Shown: positions 16,363 through 24,541 of the stretch, in pieces
Numbering within the stretch: position 1 is the first letter of the stretch
Layout of the letters: every line of letters starts with the position of its first letter
DNA from: Vibrio fluminensis
GTDB lineage: Bacteria > Pseudomonadota > Gammaproteobacteria > Enterobacterales > Vibrionaceae
NCBI RefSeq assembly: GCF_015278125.1
Contig: NZ_JADILO010000036.1
Coordinates: forward strand, 1 to 64,000
DNA: 64,000 nt
Reading direction: 5' to 3'
The notes under the pieces: generated by a model
The model's database searches: none
What the model was told of the DNA's origin: nothing
The model's input: the letters and a program-made list of their open reading frames with translations, nothing else
Translations under genes and position numbers: made by a program

Positions 16363-17235
16363 TTATACACCACCAATCATTCGCATTATACCAGGAGCCG
16401 TTATTAATATTACAATCGGAAACATAATAAATAGAATCAGGGGAACAGACATTTTAGCCGCTAGCTTTCCTATTTTTTCTTCAATGGTTAGCATTGTTAC
16501 TTGTCTAATATCAGCAGACAACTGCGTCAAATTATCATAAATAGATGAGCCATATTGAAGGCTTTGTTTTAATGTCATTACAAAGCTTCTCATTTCTGAT
16601 GTCGGAATATGTTCATAAAGTTCGTCTAACGCTTGCTCAATAGTCACAACCTGAGCTCTATCATTCAATCGTCTTAGCAATATGCCAAACTTCGGGTTAA
16701 ACTCGTTAATTTCTCGTGCAAGATAAACAAGAGACGCTTCAATTGTCATCCCTGTTTGCACACAAACAGCTAGCAAATCAATCATATAAGGCAACTGCCG
16801 GTTGATGTGCAAGCGATATGCATTCACTCTTGATGTCAGTATCGCATCAGGCAAAATTAACACGGCAACGACCCAAATAGCCAAAAGCGCTATCAGTGTT
16901 AAATTACTGGACGAATCATAATATAGTCCGCCAATCAGTAAGCAACCAACAATCAAAAGTAGATACTTAAGCGGCATATAGAAATGAGCATATTTGAATG
17001 AATAATATCCCGCGCTAAATAATTTCTCCTCAATATCTTTATCACTCATCACTAACGTACTAGGGATGATGGCATTGAACATCTCTTTTTCTTTGACTTT
17101 TTGAGCGTTTTTTTCTTTAGTTTGATGTAGGTGTTTAACTAATTGCTGCTTACTCTTATTCTTAAATACATAAAAAAGTAGAATCGCAGAACCAAACACT
17201 AAAACCATCGACGAAAATAATAATGTCACATTCAT
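16363..17235 (-). CDS. tadC: Tad inner-membrane platform protein TadC
   Basis: A 290-aa T2SF/GspF-domain membrane protein. Hydrophobic segments lie near the N-terminus, in the middle (two, around 85-135) and at the very C-terminus (VPLILFIMFPIVILITAPGIM). The T2SF region holds LPYMIDLLAVCVQTGMTIEASL. With TadB it forms the platform that the TadA ATPase drives. The ATG at 17235 overlaps the tadB stop (TAATG); ten upstream codons of open frame lie inside tadB. Confidence 0.92.
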   Translation of the reverse strand: MNVTLLFSSMVLVFGSAILLFYVFKNKSKQQLVKHLHQTKEKNAQKVKEKEMFNAIIPSTLVMSDKDIEEKLFSAGYYSFKYAHFYMPLKYLLLIVGCLLIGGLYYDSSSNLTLIALLAIWVVAVLILPDAILTSRVNAYRLHINRQLPYMIDLLAVCVQTGMTIEASLVYLAREINEFNPKFGILLRRLNDRAQVVTIEQALDELYEHIPTSEMRSFVMTLKQSLQYGSSIYDNLTQLSADIRQVTMLTIEEKIGKLAAKMSVPLILFIMFPIVILITAPGIMRMIGGV

Positions 17236-18158
17236 TATGCTTCGACTCCCTTCATTAGCCGCCAAACTATTGTGATACCAATAAATTCGCTCGCCAAAAC
17301 GTAATACAAAATGTATCTACCTGATGGATCAGTCATAACATATTCATAGTTTTCCGGACTAAGGTATTGCAGCATCCAAAGGAAGATAAATGGAATTGCT
17401 GCAACTATTTTAGCCGATGCTCTTGCTTCCGATGTTAATGCCAATTTCTTTTTTTCAATCGCTCGAGTGTCAAACAAAAGACGATTAAGCCTTGTCATCA
17501 CACTCTTTAATTGCCCCCCTCGTTGCAGGTTGGCATTCATGGTGATTACAAAGAACTGAAATGAGGCATAAGGAAACCTCTTACATGCTTTCCTAAAAAC
17601 TGACTCTGGAGCCTCTCCCATCTGAAGACGCTCTCCCATTAACTTAAACTCAGCCCCCACTTCACTATCCAGTGTATTACCCACATAAATAATGGCATGC
17701 ATAAGGCTTTCGCCAGAACTTACCGCACTAGTAAGCATGTTGAGAGCATCCGGAAATGCGGCTTCAAATTCCCTAAGCTCTCTTTTTTGTAACCACATGT
17801 ACAGCGCATATAGCCCCGCAAATTCGATAATCGTCAACACGAGCCATGGGTTACCTCTGATAAACGTCTCGTTTATATACTTAGAAGCAAACGCCAGCAC
17901 GATAATAAAAATTACTAACTTTAAACCAGCACCTGCACCAAGCTGTCGCTTGGTGTTACTGACTTGTCGTTCCAATTTCTGCAGCAAGGTCTCTTTGTAA
18001 ATACTGGTTAGGTTGATCGCATTGCCAAGCTCGATACCACTCTCTTGATTTGATTTCTTATCTAAGCTTCTGAGATAACGTAATGTTTTATCTTGGTCAC
18101 GCTTACGTATCAGCCAGTAGAATATCAATACACCAATTGCTAGGCTAAACCAGGCCAT
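17235..18158 (-). CDS. tadB: Tad inner-membrane platform protein TadB
   Basis: A 307-aa T2SF-domain protein paired with TadC. N-terminal and central membrane segments are followed by FPDALNMLTSAVSSGESLMHAI (T2SF domain start) and a C-terminal membrane pair (AAIPFIFLWMLQYL; YILYYVLASEFIGITIVW). The GTG one codon earlier is less likely than the ATG, given the GAGAGGA site. It begins just after tadA and overlaps tadC by one base. Confidence 0.92.
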   Translation of the reverse strand: MAWFSLAIGVLIFYWLIRKRDQDKTLRYLRSLDKKSNQESGIELGNAINLTSIYKETLLQKLERQVSNTKRQLGAGAGLKLVIFIIVLAFASKYINETFIRGNPWLVLTIIEFAGLYALYMWLQKRELREFEAAFPDALNMLTSAVSSGESLMHAIIYVGNTLDSEVGAEFKLMGERLQMGEAPESVFRKACKRFPYASFQFFVITMNANLQRGGQLKSVMTRLNRLLFDTRAIEKKKLALTSEARASAKIVAAIPFIFLWMLQYLSPENYEYVMTDPSGRYILYYVLASEFIGITIVWRLMKGVEA

Positions 18159-18163
18159 CACTG

Positions 18164-19447
18164 CTATCCTCTCAAACCAAATATCGAATTTAGGTTATTT
18201 TCCAAACCAAAATACCGTGCTTTTTCCACCAGAATCGAACGTTTCATTAGTCCTGCTGTGGTATGCTCACCGATTACTCGTCTCGTATCACTATCCACCG
18301 AGTGGGTATCAAAACGGAAGATCTCCTCCATAACTACATTCTGACCTTCTAAACCGCACACTTCAGAAATGCTCATAACTTTACGAGAACCATCATGTAA
18401 CCGGCTAATTTGGATCACAATATCGACTGCGCTGACGATCGTTCTGCGAATCGCCTCTAGAGGCAGGTTATTACTCGCCATCATTACCATCGCCTCTACA
18501 CGCGCAAGCGCATCTCGAGGCGTGTTCGCGTGCAAGGTAGACATCGACCCATCATGTCCGGTATTCATGGCTTGCAGCATTTCAAACGCTTCACCACCAC
18601 GACACTCACCAACAATAATGCGATCTGGTCGCATGCGGAGTGAATTTATAACCAGTTCTCGTTGTGCTAATGCACCCGTGCCTTCTATACCGGCTGTACG
18701 TGTTTCTAATCTCACCACATGAGGCTGAAGCAATCGAAGTTCCGCAGCATCCTCAATTGTGACAATGCGCTCTTGCTCAGAGACGTACTGAGTTAGCGCA
18801 TTCAGCATAGTTGTCTTACCTGAACCCGTACCACCTGAGATAAGAATATTCAATCGACAGCGCGCAGCAATCATCAGAACTTTAGCCATATCTGAATTCA
18901 TGGCGCCAAATTCGACCAATTTTTCAAGGTCTATGCTTTGCTTTTTAAACTTACGTATTGAGATAGAAGTGCCATCGATGGCAATTGGTGGTATGACGAT
19001 ATTGACACGGCTACCATCCGGAAGGCGTGCATCACAAGTTGGTGACGAGTCATCTACCCTTCGCCCAACACGCGCTGCAATTCGTTTGGCGATCTGTAAC
19101 AGCTGCTTCTCATCAAGAAAGGTAATATTTGATTTTTCAACCAATCCATTGCGCTCAATGAAGACATTATCACAACCATTCACCATCACATCAGTAATTG
19201 ATTCATCGTCCATCAAAGGTTGAAGCGGACCCAAACCAAGTAATTCATCGACAATGTTCTTTACGTATTCTTTGCGAACGACACCGGCCACAGAGTGGTC
19301 GTTGTGCTTAATTAGAACATCAATTGCACTACTGATCTGATCGGTAAGTTGCTCTCGACTTAGAGTATTTACAATATCAGCTTCTAATGCATCATAGATC
19401 TGCTGACGTAGTTCTACAAAGATACTTCGAGCTTGGGTTGTTGCCAT
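18164..19447 (-). CDS. tadA: Tad secretion ATPase TadA/CpaF
   Basis: Cytoplasmic ATPase of 427 aa that powers Flp-pilus assembly. Walker A is ILISGGTGSGKTTMLN (202-216), followed by the acidic Asp box (TIEDAAEL), the His box (MNTGHDGSMSTLHANTP) and IIVGECRGGEAFEML (Walker B). The N-terminal GLGPLQPLMDDESITDVMVN motif is standard for CpaF. It lies between tadZ and tadB in the normal order. Confidence 0.96.
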   Translation of the reverse strand: MATTQARSIFVELRQQIYDALEADIVNTLSREQLTDQISSAIDVLIKHNDHSVAGVVRKEYVKNIVDELLGLGPLQPLMDDESITDVMVNGCDNVFIERNGLVEKSNITFLDEKQLLQIAKRIAARVGRRVDDSSPTCDARLPDGSRVNIVIPPIAIDGTSISIRKFKKQSIDLEKLVEFGAMNSDMAKVLMIAARCRLNILISGGTGSGKTTMLNALTQYVSEQERIVTIEDAAELRLLQPHVVRLETRTAGIEGTGALAQRELVINSLRMRPDRIIVGECRGGEAFEMLQAMNTGHDGSMSTLHANTPRDALARVEAMVMMASNNLPLEAIRRTIVSAVDIVIQISRLHDGSRKVMSISEVCGLEGQNVVMEEIFRFDTHSVDSDTRRVIGEHTTAGLMKRSILVEKARYFGLENNLNSIFGLRG

Positions 19448-19465
19448 GACTACTACGACCTCTAA

Positions 19466-20692
19466 TTAAAACGAAAACCACTTTTTCTTTACTGGTTTGT
19501 GATTGTAGGCACCACCCTCACCTAAAATAACCGCGGTAAGTTCTTTTAAAGAACTCGCTACAGACAGGCGAGATTCAGACAAATAGCCCCCGTTGACGAT
19601 GTGCTTCAAAAGGCCGGGTTCAAACTGAATTTCCACGTCTACTGGACGCTCAAGGAAGTCAGTCACATCTTTGGTTGTAAGCACTGTCGCTTTTGAAGGC
19701 TGTACATGATTCAGCACCATAATCTTCCTTAAATCAGGAGCTTGAGCAGATAAGTTGTCCGAAACTTTCTTCAGTTGACGTAAGCTTGAAATAGCAGGAG
19801 TAAAAATCAGTACAACAGTGTCAGCTGTTTCTGTGAGGTATTGGTAGTCAACATTCGTCTGACCTCCTTTTGAGAGATCAGAAATAATAAAATTATTCTG
19901 TTCACTCAATAAGCTTTCCATCACTCGGGTATACTCTTTTAACTCAAGGCTAGAGTGACTATCCGAAGTTATGGATAGAATTGACAGCAAGTCATTAACT
20001 TTTTTGGTCATACTCGCAGCATAAGTGTCATCAAATTCAGAATCGACGGCTGCAATGCTCAATGTCCTTTTTTCAAAATCTTCAAGTTTTAAAATGATAT
20101 CCAAGTTGCCTGAATAGTAATCATGATCAACCAATAGACATTTCGCATTTTGGTTACGTGACAAATTATTTGACAATTCTGCTGCAATTAATGATGTTCC
20201 AACACCGCCACTGCATCCCCAAACTGCGATGCTTTTCGCTGACCTCTTTTTACCTAAGCCACTTTCTTGCTCGCGATTTCGGTAGACATTTTTAATAAAG
20301 TCCACCACTTCTAATTTAGTCGCAGGCCAAAACAGATAGTAGAATCCCATGTCTTTTAAGTTGCGGATCGTTGAGATTGCATCTTCACCACCAATAACAA
20401 TCACCGACGAATCGTTCGGCAACAAGTGGCTAATTCTCTGCATATCTGCCGTCACATCTGATGACTTACTCAGTTCTACTAAAGCCACCTCGACATCTTG
20501 CTGTCTCACGTGAGATTTGATGGTCTCATCGCTATTATTTGCAAATGTTGGAGTTGGGATCCCTTCAAAACAAAAGGCTTCTTCAATCAGATCACGACAT
20601 TCCCGCGTTTGGGTAAAAGCCACACACGAAAAACGAACTGCCTCCCGCTTTTTCTGCTCAACTTTATTTAAAGAGTCCAAGATGTCTAACAT
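19466..20692 (-). CDS. tadZ: TadZ/CpaE, polar-localisation ATPase-like protein
   Basis: A 408-aa ParA/MinD-superfamily protein with an N-terminal receiver-like domain (about 20-140) and a C-terminal ATPase-like domain starting AVWGCSGGVGTSLIA. The Walker A Lys is replaced (GGVGTS instead of GGxGKS), a feature seen in atypical TadZ proteins, so ATP hydrolysis may be weak or absent. TadZ positions the Tad machine. The frame is open to 20755, but ATG 20692 has an AGGAA site and avoids overlapping rcpB. Confidence 0.9.
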   Translation of the reverse strand: MLDILDSLNKVEQKKREAVRFSCVAFTQTRECRDLIEEAFCFEGIPTPTFANNSDETIKSHVRQQDVEVALVELSKSSDVTADMQRISHLLPNDSSVIVIGGEDAISTIRNLKDMGFYYLFWPATKLEVVDFIKNVYRNREQESGLGKKRSAKSIAVWGCSGGVGTSLIAAELSNNLSRNQNAKCLLVDHDYYSGNLDIILKLEDFEKRTLSIAAVDSEFDDTYAASMTKKVNDLLSILSITSDSHSSLELKEYTRVMESLLSEQNNFIISDLSKGGQTNVDYQYLTETADTVVLIFTPAISSLRQLKKVSDNLSAQAPDLRKIMVLNHVQPSKATVLTTKDVTDFLERPVDVEIQFEPGLLKHIVNGGYLSESRLSVASSLKELTAVILGEGGAYNHKPVKKKWFSF

Positions 20693-20711
20693 ACTGTAAT
20701 TCCTGATGACA

Positions 20712-21209
20712 TTAATCTGACGATGCGGGTAAAAGGGCATCTTCTGGGTAAACAATTGACTGCCAAAGATTACTATTTGAAGCGCAGCCTATTGGTTGAT
20801 ATCCAAATTTGCTCACTTCTTGTGGCTGACAAAATGGGGTCACGACTTTGTGCTTAGAGATTTGAATTTTGACATCAAAATTGTCCAAATCAGGGTTCGA
20901 TTTGATTGTGATATTGTTTCTAACTGCACCATCGTCAACAAGCGTACTCTTCCATTGATTAGCAATTTGTTTACCAATTGAGGAGGAATAGAACATGCTC
21001 ACTTTTTTATTCAGCAACTCAGTTTGATACTTACTATAAAACTTGTCCCATTCCCTACGCGTCTCTGCCTTATGTTTCTTGTCAACCACCAAAGCCATTT
21101 GATAGTTAATTGGGAATACTTCAACTTCAATACTACTATTTTCAGCACTGTGAGGAGCACAGCCCGAAAGTGCGACACCAAGCGATAGTAAAATTAGTAC
21201 ATTTCTCAT
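20712..21209 (-). CDS. rcpB: Tad-associated outer-membrane lipoprotein, RcpB/CpaD-like
   Basis: A 165-aa lipoprotein: signal with LSLGVALSGCAPH (lipobox LSGC, Cys at 17). The body is short and ends in a Cys-containing segment (VTPFCQPQ; IGCASNSN). Position between rcpA and tadZ, size and lipobox fit RcpB/CpaD, which assist the secretin; sequence conservation in this family is low, so the name rests mainly on context. ATGA overlap with rcpA. Confidence 0.72.
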   Translation of the reverse strand: MRNVLILLSLGVALSGCAPHSAENSSIEVEVFPINYQMALVVDKKHKAETRREWDKFYSKYQTELLNKKVSMFYSSSIGKQIANQWKSTLVDDGAVRNNITIKSNPDLDNFDVKIQISKHKVVTPFCQPQEVSKFGYQPIGCASNSNLWQSIVYPEDALLPASSD

Positions 21210-22534
21210 TTCTTAAATCCCCCAGTTGCCAATATGTCATTAGCTCGCTTGTTGACTATGGAGTTCTGCTCATCGTCTAAGGCAAAAAGTCTTGATAAGT
21301 TTGAAGTTCGCTTCATTGATGGTAACTGAACAACATGAGGAGATACTGGCTCTACCAAATTCACTGTCGCGACAATGACCAGTTCAGTTTTGTTTCTCGA
21401 CGTTTCCGTGTGTCTAAATAGCGCGCCTAAAATTGGAACATCACCGATCAGAGGAATTTTCCTCAATGTTTCAACATCTTCTGAATTAAGAAGGCCACCA
21501 AGGACAAAGCTTTGACCATTAGCAAGTTCAATCGTTGTTTTCGCTCGGCGAGTTTTCAAGGCTGGAAGGCTAAAGCGTTCGTCCGCATACTGGGTATCAA
21601 GTGAGCTGACTTCTGGCTGAAGCGACAGCTTAATCTTGTCGTCTCTCAATACTTTTGCTACCAAATCCAAGCGAATACCAAACTCTTTAAAAGTGACATT
21701 GGTACCACCATCGACAATCGTAACCACTGGAATCTCACCACCAACCAAAAAAGAAGCACTTTCACCGGAGATTACTGAAAGATTCGGTTCGGCAAGAACT
21801 TGACCAATCGAATCATCACCAAGTGCGGTAATGCCCGAGAGAATATCATCCGCACTAAAATCGAGAATCGGATTAACAAAAACGCCCGTTCCCGCATCCG
21901 TACCATATTGAATACCTAAGCTTTCCATAAAGCTTTGTGATACTTCAGCAATGGAAATTTTCACGTTAACCTGTTTGGTTGTTTTCACTTCCAATTGATT
22001 GACAATGCCTGAATACTCACGCTTAGTCATAAAATCAATCACTTCTGCTTCAGAATCTAACTTTTGCCAAGTGTATTTAGTCTTTTCAACATCTTTTGAA
22101 AGCATCTCACCGACCAGTTCATTAATGCCGTCTTTTTCAGCTTCACTCGACACATAACCGGTTAGAACAACTTGCTCACCCACATTGCTGATAGTGACCT
22201 CTGCATACGGATAATGAAGTTTCACTTGCTGAATGATCTCGGTGAAACTGCGATTAACGACCAACTGTTTATTGAACAGTGTCTCGGCTTCCTCATCAAA
22301 AAGCATTAACGACGCTGTGCCCATTTTTTTTCCGAACACCACAATTTTCCGGTTATCAATAACTTGATAATCCGCTATCGACGGATCAGAGATAAATACC
22401 GTATCGACATCAACTGAAGTGATAACTGGTTTAGCCTCACCTTCTTTTAGCATCATGAGTTCAGTGGCGAAAGAATTGAGCGATAGACATGAAATACCCA
22501 CAACGCTCAAATATTTGAATGCAAAACGAAGCAT
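21206..22534 (-). CDS. rcpA: Tad outer-membrane secretin RcpA/CpaC
   Basis: A 442-aa secretin with a signal peptide (to about 24). The N-terminal pilus-secretin domain (GEAKPVITSVDVDTVFISDPSIADYQVID) and a BON-like segment (VVLTGYVSSEAEKDGI) precede the secretin core VLAEPNLSVISGESASFLVGGEIPV ... LANGQSFVLGGLLNSEDVETLRKIPLIGDVPILGALFRH. It forms the outer-membrane channel for the Flp pilus. I use ATG 22534; a TTG three codons earlier is possible. Confidence 0.95.
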   Translation of the reverse strand: MLRFAFKYLSVVGISCLSLNSFATELMMLKEGEAKPVITSVDVDTVFISDPSIADYQVIDNRKIVVFGKKMGTASLMLFDEEAETLFNKQLVVNRSFTEIIQQVKLHYPYAEVTISNVGEQVVLTGYVSSEAEKDGINELVGEMLSKDVEKTKYTWQKLDSEAEVIDFMTKREYSGIVNQLEVKTTKQVNVKISIAEVSQSFMESLGIQYGTDAGTGVFVNPILDFSADDILSGITALGDDSIGQVLAEPNLSVISGESASFLVGGEIPVVTIVDGGTNVTFKEFGIRLDLVAKVLRDDKIKLSLQPEVSSLDTQYADERFSLPALKTRRAKTTIELANGQSFVLGGLLNSEDVETLRKIPLIGDVPILGALFRHTETSRNKTELVIVATVNLVEPVSPHVVQLPSMKRTSNLSRLFALDDEQNSIVNKRANDILATGGFKK

Positions 22535-22553
22535 ATTACCCAACCTTTAATAA

Positions 22554-23348
22554 TTAATTTATCGCAACCTTGCTGGCTCTCAACTCTTTGATTGCCTTAA
22601 AGTCTGGTAAGACGTCGCCGGCATCAGCATTGAGCTTCGATGCAGGGTAGTTACCAAGGGATTTATGAATTTCAATTTTCGAGATGTTTTCGGCAACTTT
22701 TAGTATTGCAACCTGCTGCCTATCTAGTTCTAGAATCAGGAAACTCTCTTCTTCTATCTTACTTTTTTTGACTGAATCCCCTCGTTTGAGGTTTGCTTTC
22801 AGTACTTTTATGTTGAGTAAGATTGGGCTAATTGAAACTTGCTCTCGCTTGGATTTAACAAGGTCTCGCTGAGAACCTTTTACACCCGCTAGAGCTAAAA
22901 CATCAACATAAGATCCTGGATTGATCACACCGCCGACGATGGAAAGTGGTGATACTTCAATAGGATAAGGAATATGATTTTCTTCTAGGATAAGGTCAAT
23001 ATAGTCACTGTCATTAGGCTGTGAAATACTGTCTGAGTAGACACTATCATCTCGGCGCATTCTATTTCTGTAGACTGAGCCTTGTTCAAAACTTATCAAG
23101 CTGTCTTTATCAAAACCTTTATCATTTGCTTGCTTTTCCGTGAGTTTAAGTATTTTAAAATCACTCTTTTGAACGACTTGTCCCTTCTCTACGTTAGCTT
23201 TGGCAATGACGTAGATCTTGACAAATTTCTCCAAAACTTCTTTTTTCGCAACAGGTGCTTCGGACTCAGATTTCTGAGATAGAAATATACCGAATAGACC
23301 AACCGATATAGCAATCAAAGCTACAACTAATAATATCCTGGACTGCAT
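22554..23348 (-). CDS. rcpC: Flp pilus assembly protein RcpC/CpaB
   Basis: A 264-aa protein with an N-terminal membrane anchor or signal (ILLVVALIAISVGLFGIFL, 4-22), then a SAF-type domain (KIYVIAKANVEKGQVVQKSDFKILKLTEKQA) and a CpaB C-terminal region with VVGGVINPGSYVDVLAL-like sequence. CpaB proteins act in the periplasm and support secretin function. Nine bases separate it from cpaA. Confidence 0.92.
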   Translation of the reverse strand: MQSRILLVVALIAISVGLFGIFLSQKSESEAPVAKKEVLEKFVKIYVIAKANVEKGQVVQKSDFKILKLTEKQANDKGFDKDSLISFEQGSVYRNRMRRDDSVYSDSISQPNDSDYIDLILEENHIPYPIEVSPLSIVGGVINPGSYVDVLALAGVKGSQRDLVKSKREQVSISPILLNIKVLKANLKRGDSVKKSKIEEESFLILELDRQQVAILKVAENISKIEIHKSLGNYPASKLNADAGDVLPDFKAIKELRASKVAIN

Positions 23349-23357
23349 TTCAATTCC

Positions 23358-23813
23358 TTATACTGATGCAATAGAAAAAAACAAGCCTGACATAGCTATT
23401 GGAACACCGTATGGCAAACCTCTTTTTTTTATCCCTTCAAAGCTTGTCAACAGCCCTACCATCAAATAGGCTACTGCCAAAAATCCACCTATAAAGATAA
23501 AGCCTAACAAATATAGTAATAAAAATTCTTCTGATATAAGCGGCATAAATACAATACTCAATTTAGCATCACCAGCCCCCCAAATTGACAGGATGCTCAA
23601 TGTGATAAAAAACAAAGCCAAACTCAGTGATTTTACTGCCCATGCAATATTTATCTCAATTTGACTCAATAATAGAGAAATCGTAAAAACCACAATCACA
23701 CTGACATTCGGTATGAGTCGATATCGGATGTCACTATAAGTGATAAATACAACTAGGCTGGTTAACAATAACCAACCTAGGTGCATCAAACTAGGCCAAA
23801 CTAGTTGAGACAA
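23358..23813 (-). CDS. cpaA: Flp prepilin peptidase TadV/CpaA
   Basis: A 151-aa polytopic aspartic protease (A24A) without the N-terminal methylase domain of PilD. The two catalytic aspartates are in YSDIRYRLIPN (Asp28) and GAGDAKL, the GxGD motif (Asp82). It would cleave Flp and the TadE/TadF pseudopilins. Placed directly after flp with a gap of five bases. Confidence 0.93.
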   Translation of the reverse strand: MSQLVWPSLMHLGWLLLTSLVVFITYSDIRYRLIPNVSVIVVFTISLLLSQIEINIAWAVKSLSLALFFITLSILSIWGAGDAKLSIVFMPLISEEFLLLYLLGFIFIGGFLAVAYLMVGLLTSFEGIKKRGLPYGVPIAMSGLFFSIASV

Positions 23814-23818
23814 AACGA

Positions 23819-24046
23819 TTACGACGATTCACCAATTTCGTTTGCTTGCGCAATATTACTGGTAATATTCGAAATCGCATTTTCTAGTGCACCTTGTAGC
23901 CCACCGTTGTCATTAAGGAACACAGCTAGCACCAATGCAGATACTGCGACACCAACAATCGCATATTCAATCGCAGTTACACCTTTCTGATCATGAATAA
24001 AGTTATCTGCAGCAACCTTCGCTTTTACAATTAGATTATTTAACAT
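23819..24046 (-). CDS. flp: Flp-family type IVb major pilin
   Basis: A 75-aa prepilin. The leader ends HDQKG and the mature part begins VTAIEYAIVGVAVSALVLAVFL, with the invariant Glu at +5 and the adjacent Tyr of the Flp motif (G/xxxxEY). It is the first gene of the tad locus, and the long 5' region is the likely main promoter. Flp pili mediate surface attachment and biofilm. Confidence 0.95.
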   Translation of the reverse strand: MLNNLIVKAKVAADNFIHDQKGVTAIEYAIVGVAVSALVLAVFLNDNGGLQGALENAISNITSNIAQANEIGESS

Positions 24047-24541
24047 TTTTAAACCCTGTCTTTTCCTTTAAAATTTATGAACCATAACAGTTCATCATTG
24101 CAGGGCAGATGATATTCATAGGGTATTTTAAGTCAAATTAGACAGTTAAATGCAGGCCATCAACTCCCAACTCCATATATGCTAAAAAGTCTTAGAAATT
24201 TAACACATATACTTATACCCAGATTATTTTTGCTCGATTAAAATCACACTAGCATGTAGATCTAATGTAAATCGCAATATTCAGATGAGAATTACTGGAT
24301 AAGTCATAATTAAACTTTAAATCAGTTTAAGGGTGAGAATCACCATACATAAAACTTTGTTACATATTATTGCACAAATTTTTGTCTTATTTTTAAATCA
24401 AACTTTGCATTTATCATAAAATTGAGACTTGAAGTGTTATCTTTTACGCTATGTCTAAGAAGAGGTGTGCTGTATTCTTGGAAAAGGTAATTAGCCCATA
24501 ATTACATGATGAAATTTATGGGCTAATTACATTAGACGCCA
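24047..24541 (-). promoter_or_regulatory. tad operon 5' region
   Basis: About 495 bases between flp and the end of the giant adhesin. It must hold the flp/tad promoter. A ribosome site AGGG lies before the flp ATG. The sequence is very AT-rich with no confidently assignable sigma-54 or other box. The end next to the adhesin holds a long palindrome (see separate entry). Confidence 0.5.
24487..24530 (-). terminator. 15-bp perfect stem-loop after the giant adhesin gene
   Basis: GTAATTAGCCCATAA (24487-24501) pairs perfectly with TTATGGGCTAATTAC (24516-24530) around a 14-base loop, 11 bases after the adhesin stop. Read on the minus strand it is followed by CTTTTCC. Probably the adhesin terminator, isolating it from the tad operon downstream. 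Confidence 0.7.

Noticed and set aside
16363..17265. Longer starts for tadC, tadD, tadB and tadZ
   Set aside because: The extra codons lie inside upstream genes and lack ribosome sites; the coupled starts give standard N-termini.
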